Shown one piece after another: positions 17,707 to 27,300 of a stretch of 64,000 nucleotides of DNA. A model generated the notes under the pieces. It made no database searches. It was not told the origin of the DNA and was given only the letters and a program-made list of their open reading frames with translations. Within the stretch, counting starts at the first letter, position 1; every line of letters starts with the position of its first letter. The stretch is from assembly GCF_030269485.1 (NCBI RefSeq), contig NZ_BSTL01000009.1, positions 306,278 to 370,277 on the forward strand, written 5' to 3'. The translations under genes were made by a program, and so were the position numbers. This DNA comes from Actinoplanes sp. NBRC 103695. Its GTDB lineage: Bacteria > Actinomycetota > Actinomycetes > Mycobacteriales > Micromonosporaceae.

Positions 17707-19074
17707 ATGGACCACGTGAGACCTCAGCGAGTGATTGTTGTCGGAGCCGGCCACGTGGGCCTCTACGCCGCCTTGCGTCTGTCGCGCAAGCTCAGCCCGC
17801 GCCGTGCCGAGGTGGTCGTGATCGACCCCCAGCCGCACATGACCTACCAGCCGTTCCTGCCCGAGGCGGCGGCCGGCAACATCTCGCCACGCCACTCGGT
17901 CGTGCCGCTGCGCCGCGAGCTCAAGCGCTGCCGGATCGTCTCCGGCGAGGTGATCCGCGTCGAGCACGACCGCAAGATGGTCACCGTGCAGCCGATCGAG
18001 GGCCCGCCGACCGAGATGACCTACGACCACATCGTGGTGGCGCCCGGCTCGGTGTCGCGCACCCTGCCGATCCCCGGCCTGCGCGAGCGCGGCATCGGCT
18101 TCAAGACCATCGGCGAGGCCATCTACCTGCGCAACCACATCCTCGACCGGCTCGACGTGGCGGCCGTGACACCCGACCCGGCGGTCCGCGCGGCGTCGCT
18201 GACCTTCGTGTTCGTCGGCGGCGGCTACGCCGGCATCGAGGCGCTGGCCGAAATGGAGGACGTGGTTCGCGACGCCCTCTCCGGCTACCCCGAGCTCCGG
18301 CAGGAGGAGGTGCGCTTCGTCCTGGTCGAGGCAACCAACCGCATCCTGCCCGAGGTCGGTCCCCAGATGGGGGCGTACGCCGCGAGGCAGCTCGACAAGC
18401 GCGGCATCGACCTACGGCTGGACACCCGCCTGGAGTCATGCGTGGACGGCTGGGTCGAGCTGAGCGACGGCGACCGGTTCAAGGCCGAGACGCTGGTCTG
18501 GACGGCCGGGGTGAAGCCGTCGCCGATGCTCGACCGCACCGACCTGCCGCGGGGCCCGCGTGGCCACGTCGTCGCCCTGCCGACGCTGCAGGTGGTGGAC
18601 GGCGACCGGGTGCTCGACGGCGCGTGGACCGCGGGCGACTGCGCCCAGGTGCCCGACCTCACCAAGCCCGAGGGCGCGTTCTGCTCACCCAGCGCGCAGC
18701 ACGCCGTGCGCCAGGCCAAGGTGCTGGCCGACAACATCCGCCAGGTGATCCTGGGCGGGGTTCCCAAGCCCTACAAGCACAAGTACGCCGGGAGCGTCGC
18801 CAGCCTGGGTCTGCACAAGGGCGTGGCGCACGTCTACGGCATCAAGCTGACCGGCCTGCCGGCCTGGCTCATGCACCGGACCTACCACGTCAGCCGCATC
18901 CCGTCGTTCAACCGCAAGGCGCGCGTGGTCGCCGACTGGACGCTCGCGTTCGTGTTCCGCCGGGAGACGATCTCGCTCGGACAGTTGCACGAGCCGCGGG
19001 AGGAGTTCACCGACGTGACACCCCCGCTGACCAGCCACCGACCGTCCGAGCCGGTGGGTGCGGGCATCCGGTAG
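17707..19074 (+). CDS. ndh: Type II NADH dehydrogenase (non-proton-pumping)
   Basis: This is a 455-residue FAD-dependent NADH:quinone oxidoreductase of the membrane surface. The FAD-binding Rossmann motif is VIVVGAGHVGLYAALRLSRK, the second (NADH) motif is FVFVGGGYAGIEALAEME, and the FAD phosphate-contact region is GAWTAGDCAQVP. The C-terminal amphipathic part with HRTYHVSRIPSFNRKARVVA suits membrane attachment. ATG 17707 is assigned; GTG 17716 is an alternative three codons in. A Rex-like operator upstream suggests redox control. The tRNA-Leu gene follows 76 bp downstream. Confidence 0.93.
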   Translation: MDHVRPQRVIVVGAGHVGLYAALRLSRKLSPRRAEVVVIDPQPHMTYQPFLPEAAAGNISPRHSVVPLRRELKRCRIVSGEVIRVEHDRKMVTVQPIEGPPTEMTYDHIVVAPGSVSRTLPIPGLRERGIGFKTIGEAIYLRNHILDRLDVAAVTPDPAVRAASLTFVFVGGGYAGIEALAEMEDVVRDALSGYPELRQEEVRFVLVEATNRILPEVGPQMGAYAARQLDKRGIDLRLDTRLESCVDGWVELSDGDRFKAETLVWTAGVKPSPMLDRTDLPRGPRGHVVALPTLQVVDGDRVLDGAWTAGDCAQVPDLTKPEGAFCSPSAQHAVRQAKVLADNIRQVILGGVPKPYKHKYAGSVASLGLHKGVAHVYGIKLTGLPAWLMHRTYHVSRIPSFNRKARVVADWTLAFVFRRETISLGQLHEPREEFTDVTPPLTSHRPSEPVGAGIR

Positions 19075-19150
19075 GACCGGGGTGTACTCAGCCGTCCGGC
19101 GTCTTGCCGGGCGCTGGCCAGCAGATACGGTGAGCACAGCCCCTCTCCAG

Positions 19151-19236
19151 GCCCGGGTGGTGGAAAGGCAGACACGGCCGCCTTAAAAGCGGCTGCCCTC
19201 ACAGGCGTGCGGGTTCGACCCCCGCCCCGGGCACCA
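19151..19236 (+). tRNA. tRNA-Leu, anticodon UAA (bldA-type)
   Basis: The acceptor stem GCCCGGG (19151-19157) pairs with CCCGGGC (19226-19232), and CCA is encoded (19234-19236). The anticodon stem GCCGC/GCGGC encloses the loop CTTAAAA, giving anticodon TAA at 19184-19186. A long variable arm and the T-loop GGGTTCGACCC complete a class II tRNA of 86 nt. UUA is the rarest codon in high-GC actinomycetes, and in Streptomyces this tRNA (bldA) limits expression of developmental and secondary-metabolic genes. Confidence 0.97.
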
Positions 19237-19398
19237 GGGTGGATCGTTTCCGGTGGAATCGGTCATCGTCTCCCGGATGACGCAGGACCGGCCAAACCCG
19301 TCATCGAGGTTCGCGCGACTCCCGCGGACCCGAGGTGCGGACAACTACCGAACAATTCTCTCCTGGCCGGACGACGCCGGTTCACTACGGTCGCGATC

Positions 19399-22300
19399 AT
19401 GGATGCCTTGTCACTCGGGTCGCTGATCCGGGCCCATCGCGGGGCGGCCGGGCTGAGCCAGCGGGACCTGGCCGAGCGCTCCGGTCTCAGCCTGGCCACC
19501 CTGCGGGACCTGGAACAGGGCCGGACCCGCCGGCCGAGGCTGCTCTCCGTGCGGGCTCTCGTCGACGCCCTGAATCCGGCGCCGGACATCGCCGCGGCCT
19601 GGCTCTCGGCCACCACCGAGGCACCCGCCGCCGCCCGCGCTGAGCGCGCGGCGCCGCCCTCGGCCGGCCCGGTATGGGTGGGCGTGCTCGGCCCGCTCGT
19701 GATGCGCCGGGGCGGCGCCGAGGTCCCGCTTCCGGGCGGCCGGCGCCGCGCGGTGCTGGCGCGGCTGGCCGCGGACGCCGGCGAGGTGGTGACCGTCTCG
19801 GAGCTGATCGACCTGCTCTGGCCGGACGAGCCGCCCCGGTCCGCGGTCGGCGCGCTGCAGACCTGCGTCTCCCGGCTGCGGGCGGAGGTCGACCCCGAGC
19901 GGCGGGACGGGACGCTGGACTCCGTGGTGAACGGCTACCGGCTGCGGCTCGGCGAGGACTGGTCGGACCTGCTCGCGTTCCGGGCGCTGCGGCGGCGGGC
20001 CGAGCTCGCCGGTGACCCGTACGCCGAGCGCGGGGTGCTCGGCGAGGCGCTGCAGCTGTGGCGTGGGGCGCCGCTGGCCGACGTGCCGGAACTGCGCGGG
20101 CACTCCCTCGTCACGATGCTGGAGGAGGAGTGGGTCGCGGCCGCGCTGCGCCACGCCGACCTGGCCGCCGCCGAGGGCCGGCCCGAGCTCGCCGTGCCGG
20201 GGCTGCGCCGGTTGGCGGGGGAGCATCCGCTGCACGAACCGGTCCACGCCCGCCTCGTCGGCGCGCTCGCGGCCGCCGGTCGGACCGCCGACGCGCTGGC
20301 CATGTTCGACGCCGTCCGTCGCCGGCTCGCCGACGAACTCGGCCTCGACCCGGGCGCCGAACTGGCCGCCGCCCGGGACGCCGCGCTGCGCCGGGCCGGT
20401 GGCAACCGGCCGGCGGATCCCTTTCCGGCCCAGCTGCCGGCCGATGTCGCGCGGTTCGCCGGACGCCGCGCCGAGCTGGCCCGGCTGGACGCGTTCGCCG
20501 CCCGGCGCCGGCGCGGCGTGGTCGTCGTCGCGATCACCGGGGCGGCCGGGATCGGCAAGACCACCCTCGCGCTCCGCTGGGCGCACCGGGCCCGCGACGA
20601 TTTCCCCGACGGGCAGCTCTACGCCGACCTGCGCGGCTTCGACCCGTCCGGGGTGATGGTCACCCCGGCCGCGGCGCTGGGCCGGTTCCTGCACGCCCTC
20701 GGTGTCCCGGCCCAGCGGCTGCCGACCGAGCTGGACGCGCAGGCGGCGCTCTTCCGCAGTCTGCTGGCCGACCGGCGGATGCTGGTCGTGCTGGACAACG
20801 TCCGCGACGACGACCAGGTCCGGCACCTGCTGCCCGGCAGCGCCGGGTGCCTGGTGATGGTCACCAGCCGGGATCCACTCGCCGGGCTGGTCGCGACCGC
20901 CGGCGCCGAGGCGCTGCCGCTCGGCCTACCGGACGCACAGGAGGCGGAGGATCTGCTGGTCGGCCGTCTCGGCCGGGCACGGACGGCGGCCGAGCCGGGC
21001 GCCGCCGCGGAGGTCGTCGAGCGGTGCGCCCGGCTGCCGCTCGCCCTGGCCATCGTCGCCGCCCGGGCGGCGACGACGGCCGGACTGCGGCTGGCGACAC
21101 TCGCCGGCGAGCTCCGCGACCAGCGGCGCCGGCTCGACGTGCTGTCCACCGGCAGTCCCGCAGCCGATGTGCGCTCGGTCTTCTCCTGGTCCTACTGCCT
21201 GCTCAGCCCGGGCGCTGGTGAGCTGTTCCGGCTGCTGGGGCTGCATCCCGGCCCGGAGGTGTCGGTCGACGCCGCGGCGAGCCTGGCCGGTGCCGAGCCG
21301 GCCGAGGTACGGCCGTTGGTGGCGGAGCTGGTCCGGGCGCAGCTGCTGGCCGAGCCGAGGCCGGGGCGGTTCGCCCTGCACGACCTGCTCCGCGCGTACG
21401 CCGGAGAACTTGCCGTTGACGTGTGCGGCGAGGCGGAGCGGAAGGCCGCCACGGCGCGGATGCTCGACCACTATCTGCACACCGCGCTGTCCGCCGCGCT
21501 GCTCCTCAACCCGGGCCGCCGGCCGATCGCACCGCCGCCGCCGCACCCCGGCACTGTGGTCCGGCGGGTCGGCGACGCCGAGGAGGCGCTGGTCTGGTTC
21601 GGCGCGGAACATCTCGTGCTCAGCGCGGTCGTGGCGCGGGCGGCCGACGGGTTCGGTACGCACTGCTGGCAGCTGGCGTGGACGATGTGGAACTTCCTCG
21701 ATCGGCGCGGGTCGTGGCACGAACTGCTGGCGACCCAGCGGATCGCCCTCGACGCCGCGGTCCGGCAGGACGACGTGACCGGGCAGGCGTTCGCGCACCG
21801 AGCCATCGCCCGCGCCTGCACCGGCCTGGACCGCGTCGACGAGGCGGCCGGGCACTACGAGCTGGCGCTCGCCCGGAGCACCACGACCGGCGACCACCTC
21901 GGCCGGGTGACCGCCCTGCTCGGCCTCGCCCGCGTGCACGACCACCTGGCGCAGCCGGCGGCGGCGCTGGCCCGGGCCGAGGAAGCGCTGACCCTGTTCC
22001 CGCCGGGCAGCCGGGACATCGAGCGCGCCTGGACGCTGAACACGATCGGCTGGCACCGGGCGCAGCTCGGCGAACACGAGCGGGCGCTGGCCGCGTGCGA
22101 GGAGGCGCTGGCCCTGCTCCAGGAGACCGGGGACCGCTACACCGAGGCGGCCACCTGGGACAGCATCGGGCTCGCGCGCCGCCACCTGGGCGACCGCGGC
22201 CGGGCCGAGGTCTGCTACCTGCGGGCGCTCGAGCTCTACCAGGGAGTGGGTGCGCGCTATCCGATGGCCGAGACGCTCACCAATCTCGGCCGCGCGTACG

Positions 22301-22446
22301 ACCATTTCGGTGACCGGGCGGCGGCGGAGGACGCGTACCGGCGGGCCTTGGCGATCCTCGACGAGCTGGGCCATCCCGGCGCGGCCGAACTGCGTGCCGA
22401 GCTGCGCGCCGGGGCACGGGCCGGGGTACGGGCGGAGTACGGGTAA
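19399..22446 (+). CDS. Large XRE-BTAD-NTPase-TPR regulator (SARP/AfsR-like)
   Basis: This is a 1,015-residue multidomain regulator. Residues 1-60 form an XRE helix-turn-helix (LSQRDLAERSGLSLATLRDL). About 93-170 is an OmpR-like winged helix (VLGPLVMRRGGAEVPLPGGR), and 185-335 is a bacterial transcriptional activation domain. An AP-ATPase/NB-ARC module follows, with Walker A ITGAAGIGKTTLALRW near 380 and Walker B RMLVVLDNVRDD near 461. TPR repeats occupy about 780-1000. Having both an XRE and a winged-helix DNA-binding domain is notable. ATG 19399 is the first start giving the XRE fold; the longer frame runs into the tRNA. Such proteins activate secondary-metabolic or stress genes; the target is unknown. 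Confidence 0.88.
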   Translation: MDALSLGSLIRAHRGAAGLSQRDLAERSGLSLATLRDLEQGRTRRPRLLSVRALVDALNPAPDIAAAWLSATTEAPAAARAERAAPPSAGPVWVGVLGPLVMRRGGAEVPLPGGRRRAVLARLAADAGEVVTVSELIDLLWPDEPPRSAVGALQTCVSRLRAEVDPERRDGTLDSVVNGYRLRLGEDWSDLLAFRALRRRAELAGDPYAERGVLGEALQLWRGAPLADVPELRGHSLVTMLEEEWVAAALRHADLAAAEGRPELAVPGLRRLAGEHPLHEPVHARLVGALAAAGRTADALAMFDAVRRRLADELGLDPGAELAAARDAALRRAGGNRPADPFPAQLPADVARFAGRRAELARLDAFAARRRRGVVVVAITGAAGIGKTTLALRWAHRARDDFPDGQLYADLRGFDPSGVMVTPAAALGRFLHALGVPAQRLPTELDAQAALFRSLLADRRMLVVLDNVRDDDQVRHLLPGSAGCLVMVTSRDPLAGLVATAGAEALPLGLPDAQEAEDLLVGRLGRARTAAEPGAAAEVVERCARLPLALAIVAARAATTAGLRLATLAGELRDQRRRLDVLSTGSPAADVRSVFSWSYCLLSPGAGELFRLLGLHPGPEVSVDAAASLAGAEPAEVRPLVAELVRAQLLAEPRPGRFALHDLLRAYAGELAVDVCGEAERKAATARMLDHYLHTALSAALLLNPGRRPIAPPPPHPGTVVRRVGDAEEALVWFGAEHLVLSAVVARAADGFGTHCWQLAWTMWNFLDRRGSWHELLATQRIALDAAVRQDDVTGQAFAHRAIARACTGLDRVDEAAGHYELALARSTTTGDHLGRVTALLGLARVHDHLAQPAAALARAEEALTLFPPGSRDIERAWTLNTIGWHRAQLGEHERALAACEEALALLQETGDRYTEAATWDSIGLARRHLGDRGRAEVCYLRALELYQGVGARYPMAETLTNLGRAYDHFGDRAAAEDAYRRALAILDELGHPGAAELRAELRAGARAGVRAEYG

Positions 22447-22520
22447 GCGTACGGACAGCGGGTTTCGGCACGCTCCGGCTCATGGCTGAACGGGAACCAT
22501 GGGAATGGCAGTGAGTCCGA

Positions 22521-23483
22521 TCAATCGACCCACCCCTGCCGGACAGCGGAGGCGGCGAGGGTGACGCGGTTGCCGGCATGCAGCGCCTCCTGGAGCGCGC
22601 CGACATGCCGGCGCACCGTCCGCTCGCTGATGCCCAGGTGCCGGGCGATGGCGCCGTCGGTCATGCCGGTCAGCAGCAGACGCAGCACCTGGTCCTGTTC
22701 CGGTGGGAGCCGGACCGCGCTGCCGTCGAGCGGCACCGCGGCGGCCCACAGCATCTCGAAGTAGCCGCGCAAGGCGGCCACGATGACCGGCGCCCGCACC
22801 AGAACCGCGCCCTCCATGCCGGTGGCCCCGAGCGGGAGCAGCGCCGCCCGGTCGTCGACGAGCACCATCTTCATCGGCACGTCCGGATGTGCCCGCGAGG
22901 ACCAGCCGGCCTCCACCGACAGCCGGAGCATCTCCCGGGCGCCCGCGACCTCGAGCGCGGCGCGACTGTAGACGTTGCGGAAGCGGACGCCGCGGGCGAC
23001 CAGATCGGCCGGGAGCGGCCGTGCCGACCGTGGGTCCGGCGGGCGGCTGAAATGCTCGGTCTCCAGACTGGCGACCTCGGAACGGGCGGACAGCGCGAGC
23101 TCCACCGAGAGCGCCCCGATCGCATCCCGGTCGGTCAGCACCCGGATCGGGCCGTCGGTGTCGTCGCCGGGCGCCGCCAGCCGGTATCGCTCTTGCAGCC
23201 CGGGTGCGCCGTCGCGCAGCCGCACCAGCGCCTCGACCTGGTCGAGCAGCTCCCGCTGACGCACGATGAGCGCGTTGTCGATCGCCCGGGCCGGTTCGAC
23301 GGCGACCAGCAGCGGCGTCCCGACGTAGCGGACCCGGGCGAACCCCTTGCCGATCAGCTCCCGGGTCTCCGGCCGGTCCTCCACCCCGGGATCGTCGGCG
23401 AGCGCCACGCCGCCGCTCTCCACGAGATGCTGGTACTGCTCCGCCGCCGCCGCCGAGAGCACGACGGAGAGTTCGGGCCACAT
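22521..23483 (-). CDS. LuxR-type HTH regulator with TrmB-like N-terminal region
   Basis: This is a 320-residue regulator. The C-terminal LuxR/NarL helix-turn-helix is clear (LTGMTDGAIARHLGISERTV, about 265-315). The N-terminal 230 residues resemble the phospholipase-D-like sensor region of Streptomyces TrmB/LuxR hybrids (ARGVRFRNVYSRAALEVAGA, MKMVLVDDRAALLPLG), with no receiver domain. Its ATG overlaps the stop of the upstream DUF6882-like gene (TGATG), so the two form an operon. It converges on the large SARP-like gene with 74 bp between them. Confidence 0.82.
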   Translation of the reverse strand: MWPELSVVLSAAAAEQYQHLVESGGVALADDPGVEDRPETRELIGKGFARVRYVGTPLLVAVEPARAIDNALIVRQRELLDQVEALVRLRDGAPGLQERYRLAAPGDDTDGPIRVLTDRDAIGALSVELALSARSEVASLETEHFSRPPDPRSARPLPADLVARGVRFRNVYSRAALEVAGAREMLRLSVEAGWSSRAHPDVPMKMVLVDDRAALLPLGATGMEGAVLVRAPVIVAALRGYFEMLWAAAVPLDGSAVRLPPEQDQVLRLLLTGMTDGAIARHLGISERTVRRHVGALQEALHAGNRVTLAASAVRQGWVD

Positions 23484-24139
23484 CAGGCCGCCGCGCTGAT
23501 CTCGCCGATCCGGCCGAGGTCGTCGAACGTGACCCGCAGCGCCGTGCCGCCGGGGTGGTGGCCGGTCACCGCCGCCGGAGCCACGTCCACCCGCCAGCCC
23601 TGCTGGGCGAAGAAGCTCTCCACCACGGTGCGGTGGTCCAGCGCGTACGCCTGGATCACCTGCGTCAGCACGGTCGTCGCCCGTTCCGGGGAGCTCGGCG
23701 CCAGCACCGCCGCCGGCACACCCTCGAGCTGGAAGAAGAGCGCCCCACCCGGGTACGGCCCGCGGTAGTAGCAGTTGCCGGTGAGGCCGGAGGCCAGCAG
23801 CGCGAGCCGGTGCCCGTCGGCCCGCTCCAGCGGGAAGCCGGGCTCGGCCAGCTCGACGGGACCCGTCGACCGGCCGCGGTCGCGCAGCCACCGGGCCGCC
23901 CGCAACACCGTGTCCGGCAGTCCGCTCTGGCTGTTGGCCCAGGCCCACAGCCAGGTGCCGTCGTCGTGGGCCTCGGTGCCCAGCAGCTGGATCCGGTACG
24001 TCAGATCGTCACCGAATGACGCCGTGCCCGCGGTGATGTCCACCGCCCAGCTCCGCTCCCCGAGGTGGTCGGCCAGCGCCAGCTGGCGGGCCAGGGCGGT
24101 GCCGACGTGCCGGGCGAACTCCTCCGTGAAGCCGTGCAC
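23483..24139 (-). CDS. DUF6882-like protein
   Basis: This is a 218-residue soluble protein resembling actinobacterial DUF6882 members. The conserved first half contains WAVDITAGTASFGDDLTYRI, LGTEAHDDGTWLWAWAN and VLRAARWLRDRG; the central part contains GLTGNCYYRGPYPGGALFFQ. Function is unknown. It is the first gene of a two-gene operon with the LuxR-type regulator. The operon diverges from the giant RHS gene, with 181 bp between start codons that must hold both promoters. Confidence 0.7.
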   Translation of the reverse strand: MHGFTEEFARHVGTALARQLALADHLGERSWAVDITAGTASFGDDLTYRIQLLGTEAHDDGTWLWAWANSQSGLPDTVLRAARWLRDRGRSTGPVELAEPGFPLERADGHRLALLASGLTGNCYYRGPYPGGALFFQLEGVPAAVLAPSSPERATTVLTQVIQAYALDHRTVVESFFAQQGWRVDVAPAAVTGHHPGGTALRVTFDDLGRIGEISAAA

Positions 24140-24320
24140 CTGATCAACCCTTCCGCTCGGCGACGAGACGCAGGGTACCCAACGGCGGCCGGGCGTCCGG
24201 CGGACCCGCGGCCGGATCCGGCCATTGGCCGGTGCCGGTCGTTTCCGGGATCACCACGACCGGTCCGCCGACCTTAGCGTCGATCACACATCGGGGGCGG
24301 TCGGAAACCGGGGGGACGTC

Positions 24321-27300
24321 ATGCGCCGATCGGAGCACAGTGGACGGAGACGGAGACGGGGCCTGGTCCTGTCCCTCGTGGTGCTGCTCGTTCTGACCGG
24401 CGGGCCGTTCGCCGTTCCGGCACTGGCGGATCCGCCGGTCCGGGCCGACGGATACGCGGACGCGGCGCCGGAACAGGCGAGCGGCACCGCGACCGGCGCC
24501 GGCCATCGTGCTCCGGCGGCGAGCACGGCGGCCGGCGGCCGTCTCCCGGCCCGGAAGGCCGTCCGCCCGGACGGCGCGGTGGCCGACCGGTTGAGCATCC
24601 CGGCCCGGACCGGTGACCGCCCGGCGGTGGCGCGTCCGGTCCCGGCACGGTTGACGCCCGGTCCGGCGGCGGCCGGCTTCGACGCGAAGCGGAGCCGGCG
24701 GCTGCCCGGCCGGGACGCGGCCACCACCGAGTTCACCAACCCGGACGGGACGCGCACGCTGCGGCTCCACACCCAGCCGGTCAACGTGCGGCAGCCGGAC
24801 GGCAGCTGGTTGCCGGTCGACACCCGGCTGAAGCGGGACGGCGCGGGCTGGCGAACGGCACGCACGTCGTATCGGCTGACCGTCCGGGACGGCGCCGCCG
24901 GTGAGCCGCTGGCCGAGATCGTCGCCGAGAACGGCGAGCGGACCGTGGTCGACGAGCCCGGCCGGCGGGTGGTGCGCCCGGTGGTGCGGGGGAGCACGGC
25001 GACGTTCGCCGGGGTACGGCCCGGCGTGGACCTGCGGCTGACCGCGACCGGGTCCGGCGTACGCAAGGATCTGATCTTCAAGGACGCGGAGACGGTCAGC
25101 GTCGTGATCGCGGCGGCGACCACGGTCGGGGTGGACGCGGACGACACGTTCGTGATGAGCGGGCTGGGTGACCAGTCGAACTCGCCGGACCTGCAGGTGG
25201 GCACCCCGGACGGCGGACGGACGGCCGGCCGTGCCTACTTCCACTTCGGGCAGCTCGCCACCCGGCTGCGCGACCAGTACATCAACGGCGCCTCGCTGGT
25301 CCTGCTCAACAACTACGCGACCTCCTGCGCGCCGGCGCCGGTGACCGTGTTCGAGGTGGCCTCGCCCTGGTCCGGCAGCTCGCTGCGGTGGCCCGGCGCC
25401 CCGGTCAACGCCGCCTACGACACCAGGTCGTTCGCGCATCGCGGCCTCAGCGGCGGGTGCCCGGCCGCGTGGGAGGCGCTGCGGGTCGACCCGGACGCCG
25501 CGACCCGGTGGACGCACGGCGCGGCGTTCCACGGTCTCGGGGTGCGGGCGTCCAACGAGCGCGACACGGCCGGGTTCAAGCGGTTCGCGGCGGCCGAGTC
25601 GGTCAACCCGCCGTACCTGGACGTCACCTATGCGCCGGAGGGCGCCGCGTATCAGACCGACGAGCTGCTCCAGCCCACCAACAACGCTCCGGGCCGGATC
25701 CGGGTCCGCGCCACCAACCTCGGGTCGAGCACCTGGCAGGCGGGCGGCGGCTACCGGCTCGGGCTCACCGTCAAGCGGGGCGGCCAGGTGGTGGCCGCGC
25801 CTGCGCCGGTCGCACCCGCCACGAACGTCGGCCCGATGGGCGTGGCCACGATCGACCTGACCATCCCGCCGCTGGCGCCGGACGAGTACACGCTCGAGAT
25901 CGGCATGGTCAACCCGCAGGGACAGGACTTCAACTCCGCGTACGGCGTGCCGAAGGGCACCACGCCGATGAAGGTCACGAACGTCCGCCCGGCCGTGAAC
26001 TACCAGCAGCCCGGCAGCGGCGCCGGAGTGGGCTCGATCGTGCCGACGCTCTACGCCTCGGGCGTGAACCCGGACAACTGGCCCGCGGACGCCACCCTCA
26101 AGTACGACTTCAAGATCTGCGGCGGCACCCCCGACGCGCCGACCGGCTGCCACGAGTCCGGCTGGACCGGGCAGACCTGGACGCCACCGGCCGGCGCGCT
26201 GCGCTGGTCCGAGACCTACTTCTGGTGGGTACGGGCGCACGACGGCGCCGACGCCGGGCCGTACGCCGGCCCGCTGACGCTGCGCACCCAGGTGCCGCAG
26301 CCGGAGATCACCGCCCGGCTGGCCGGCAGCCCCGACTCGGTGCAGGCGCCGGGGCTCGACCCGAGCATCGGCAACTACTCCACTATGGTCACCGACGCGT
26401 CGGTCGCCACTGCCGGGCCCGACCTCACCGTCGTCCGCACGTACAACAGCCTGGACCCGAGGCGAGACAGCGCGTTCGGCCTGGGCTGGGCGTCGCGCGT
26501 GGACATGCGGCTGTCCCGCGACATCGACACCTCAGGCAGCGTCGTGGTCACCCTGCCGACCGGGCGGCAGGTGCGGTTCGGGCGCAACACCGACGGCACG
26601 TACGCGGCGCCGCAGGGCCAGGCGCTGACCCTCACCTACGACTCGGCGACCGGACGCTGGACCCAGCGCGACGCGACCGGCAGCCGGTGGATCTTCGACG
26701 TCCTCGGCCGGCTGATCACCGTGGCGGACCCGGCCGGGCTGACCGAGACGCTGCGGTACGACGCAAATGACCACGTCTACGAGATCCGCAACGACACCAG
26801 CGGCCGCAAGCTCACCCTGGGCTGGCAGAACGGCCGGGTCGCCACGGTGCAGGCCAACGACGGGCCGGTCTGGACGTACGCCTACGAGGGGTCCCGGCTG
26901 ACCCGGGTCTGCGCGCCGGGCGCCGCGCCCAACTGCACCACCTACCACTACGGCACCGGGTCGCACTACCGCAGCTCGGTGGCCGACGACGGGCCGCGCG
27001 CGTACTGGCGCCTCGGCGAGACCACCGGCACGACCGCGACCAGCGCCACCGCTCGAGCCGCCGGGCTGGACGGCGGCCGCTACGACGGCGTGGTGCTGGG
27101 CGGCGCCGGGGCGATCGCGGGGACCGCCGACCGGGCCGCCGTCTTCGACGGGGTGAACAGCCGGGTCGACCTGCCCGCCGAGGCCGCCTCGCGCTCGATG
27201 TCGCTGACCGCCGAGATGTGGTTCAAGACCACCGACGCCGGGGTGCTGCTGAGCTCACAGAAGGGCGCCGCGTACCCGGAGGCGGCCGAGGCGTGGACGC

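Noticed and set aside
19151..19320. Possible island attachment site at the tRNA-Leu 3' end
   Set aside because: I found no second copy of the tRNA 3' end and no integrase in the window.
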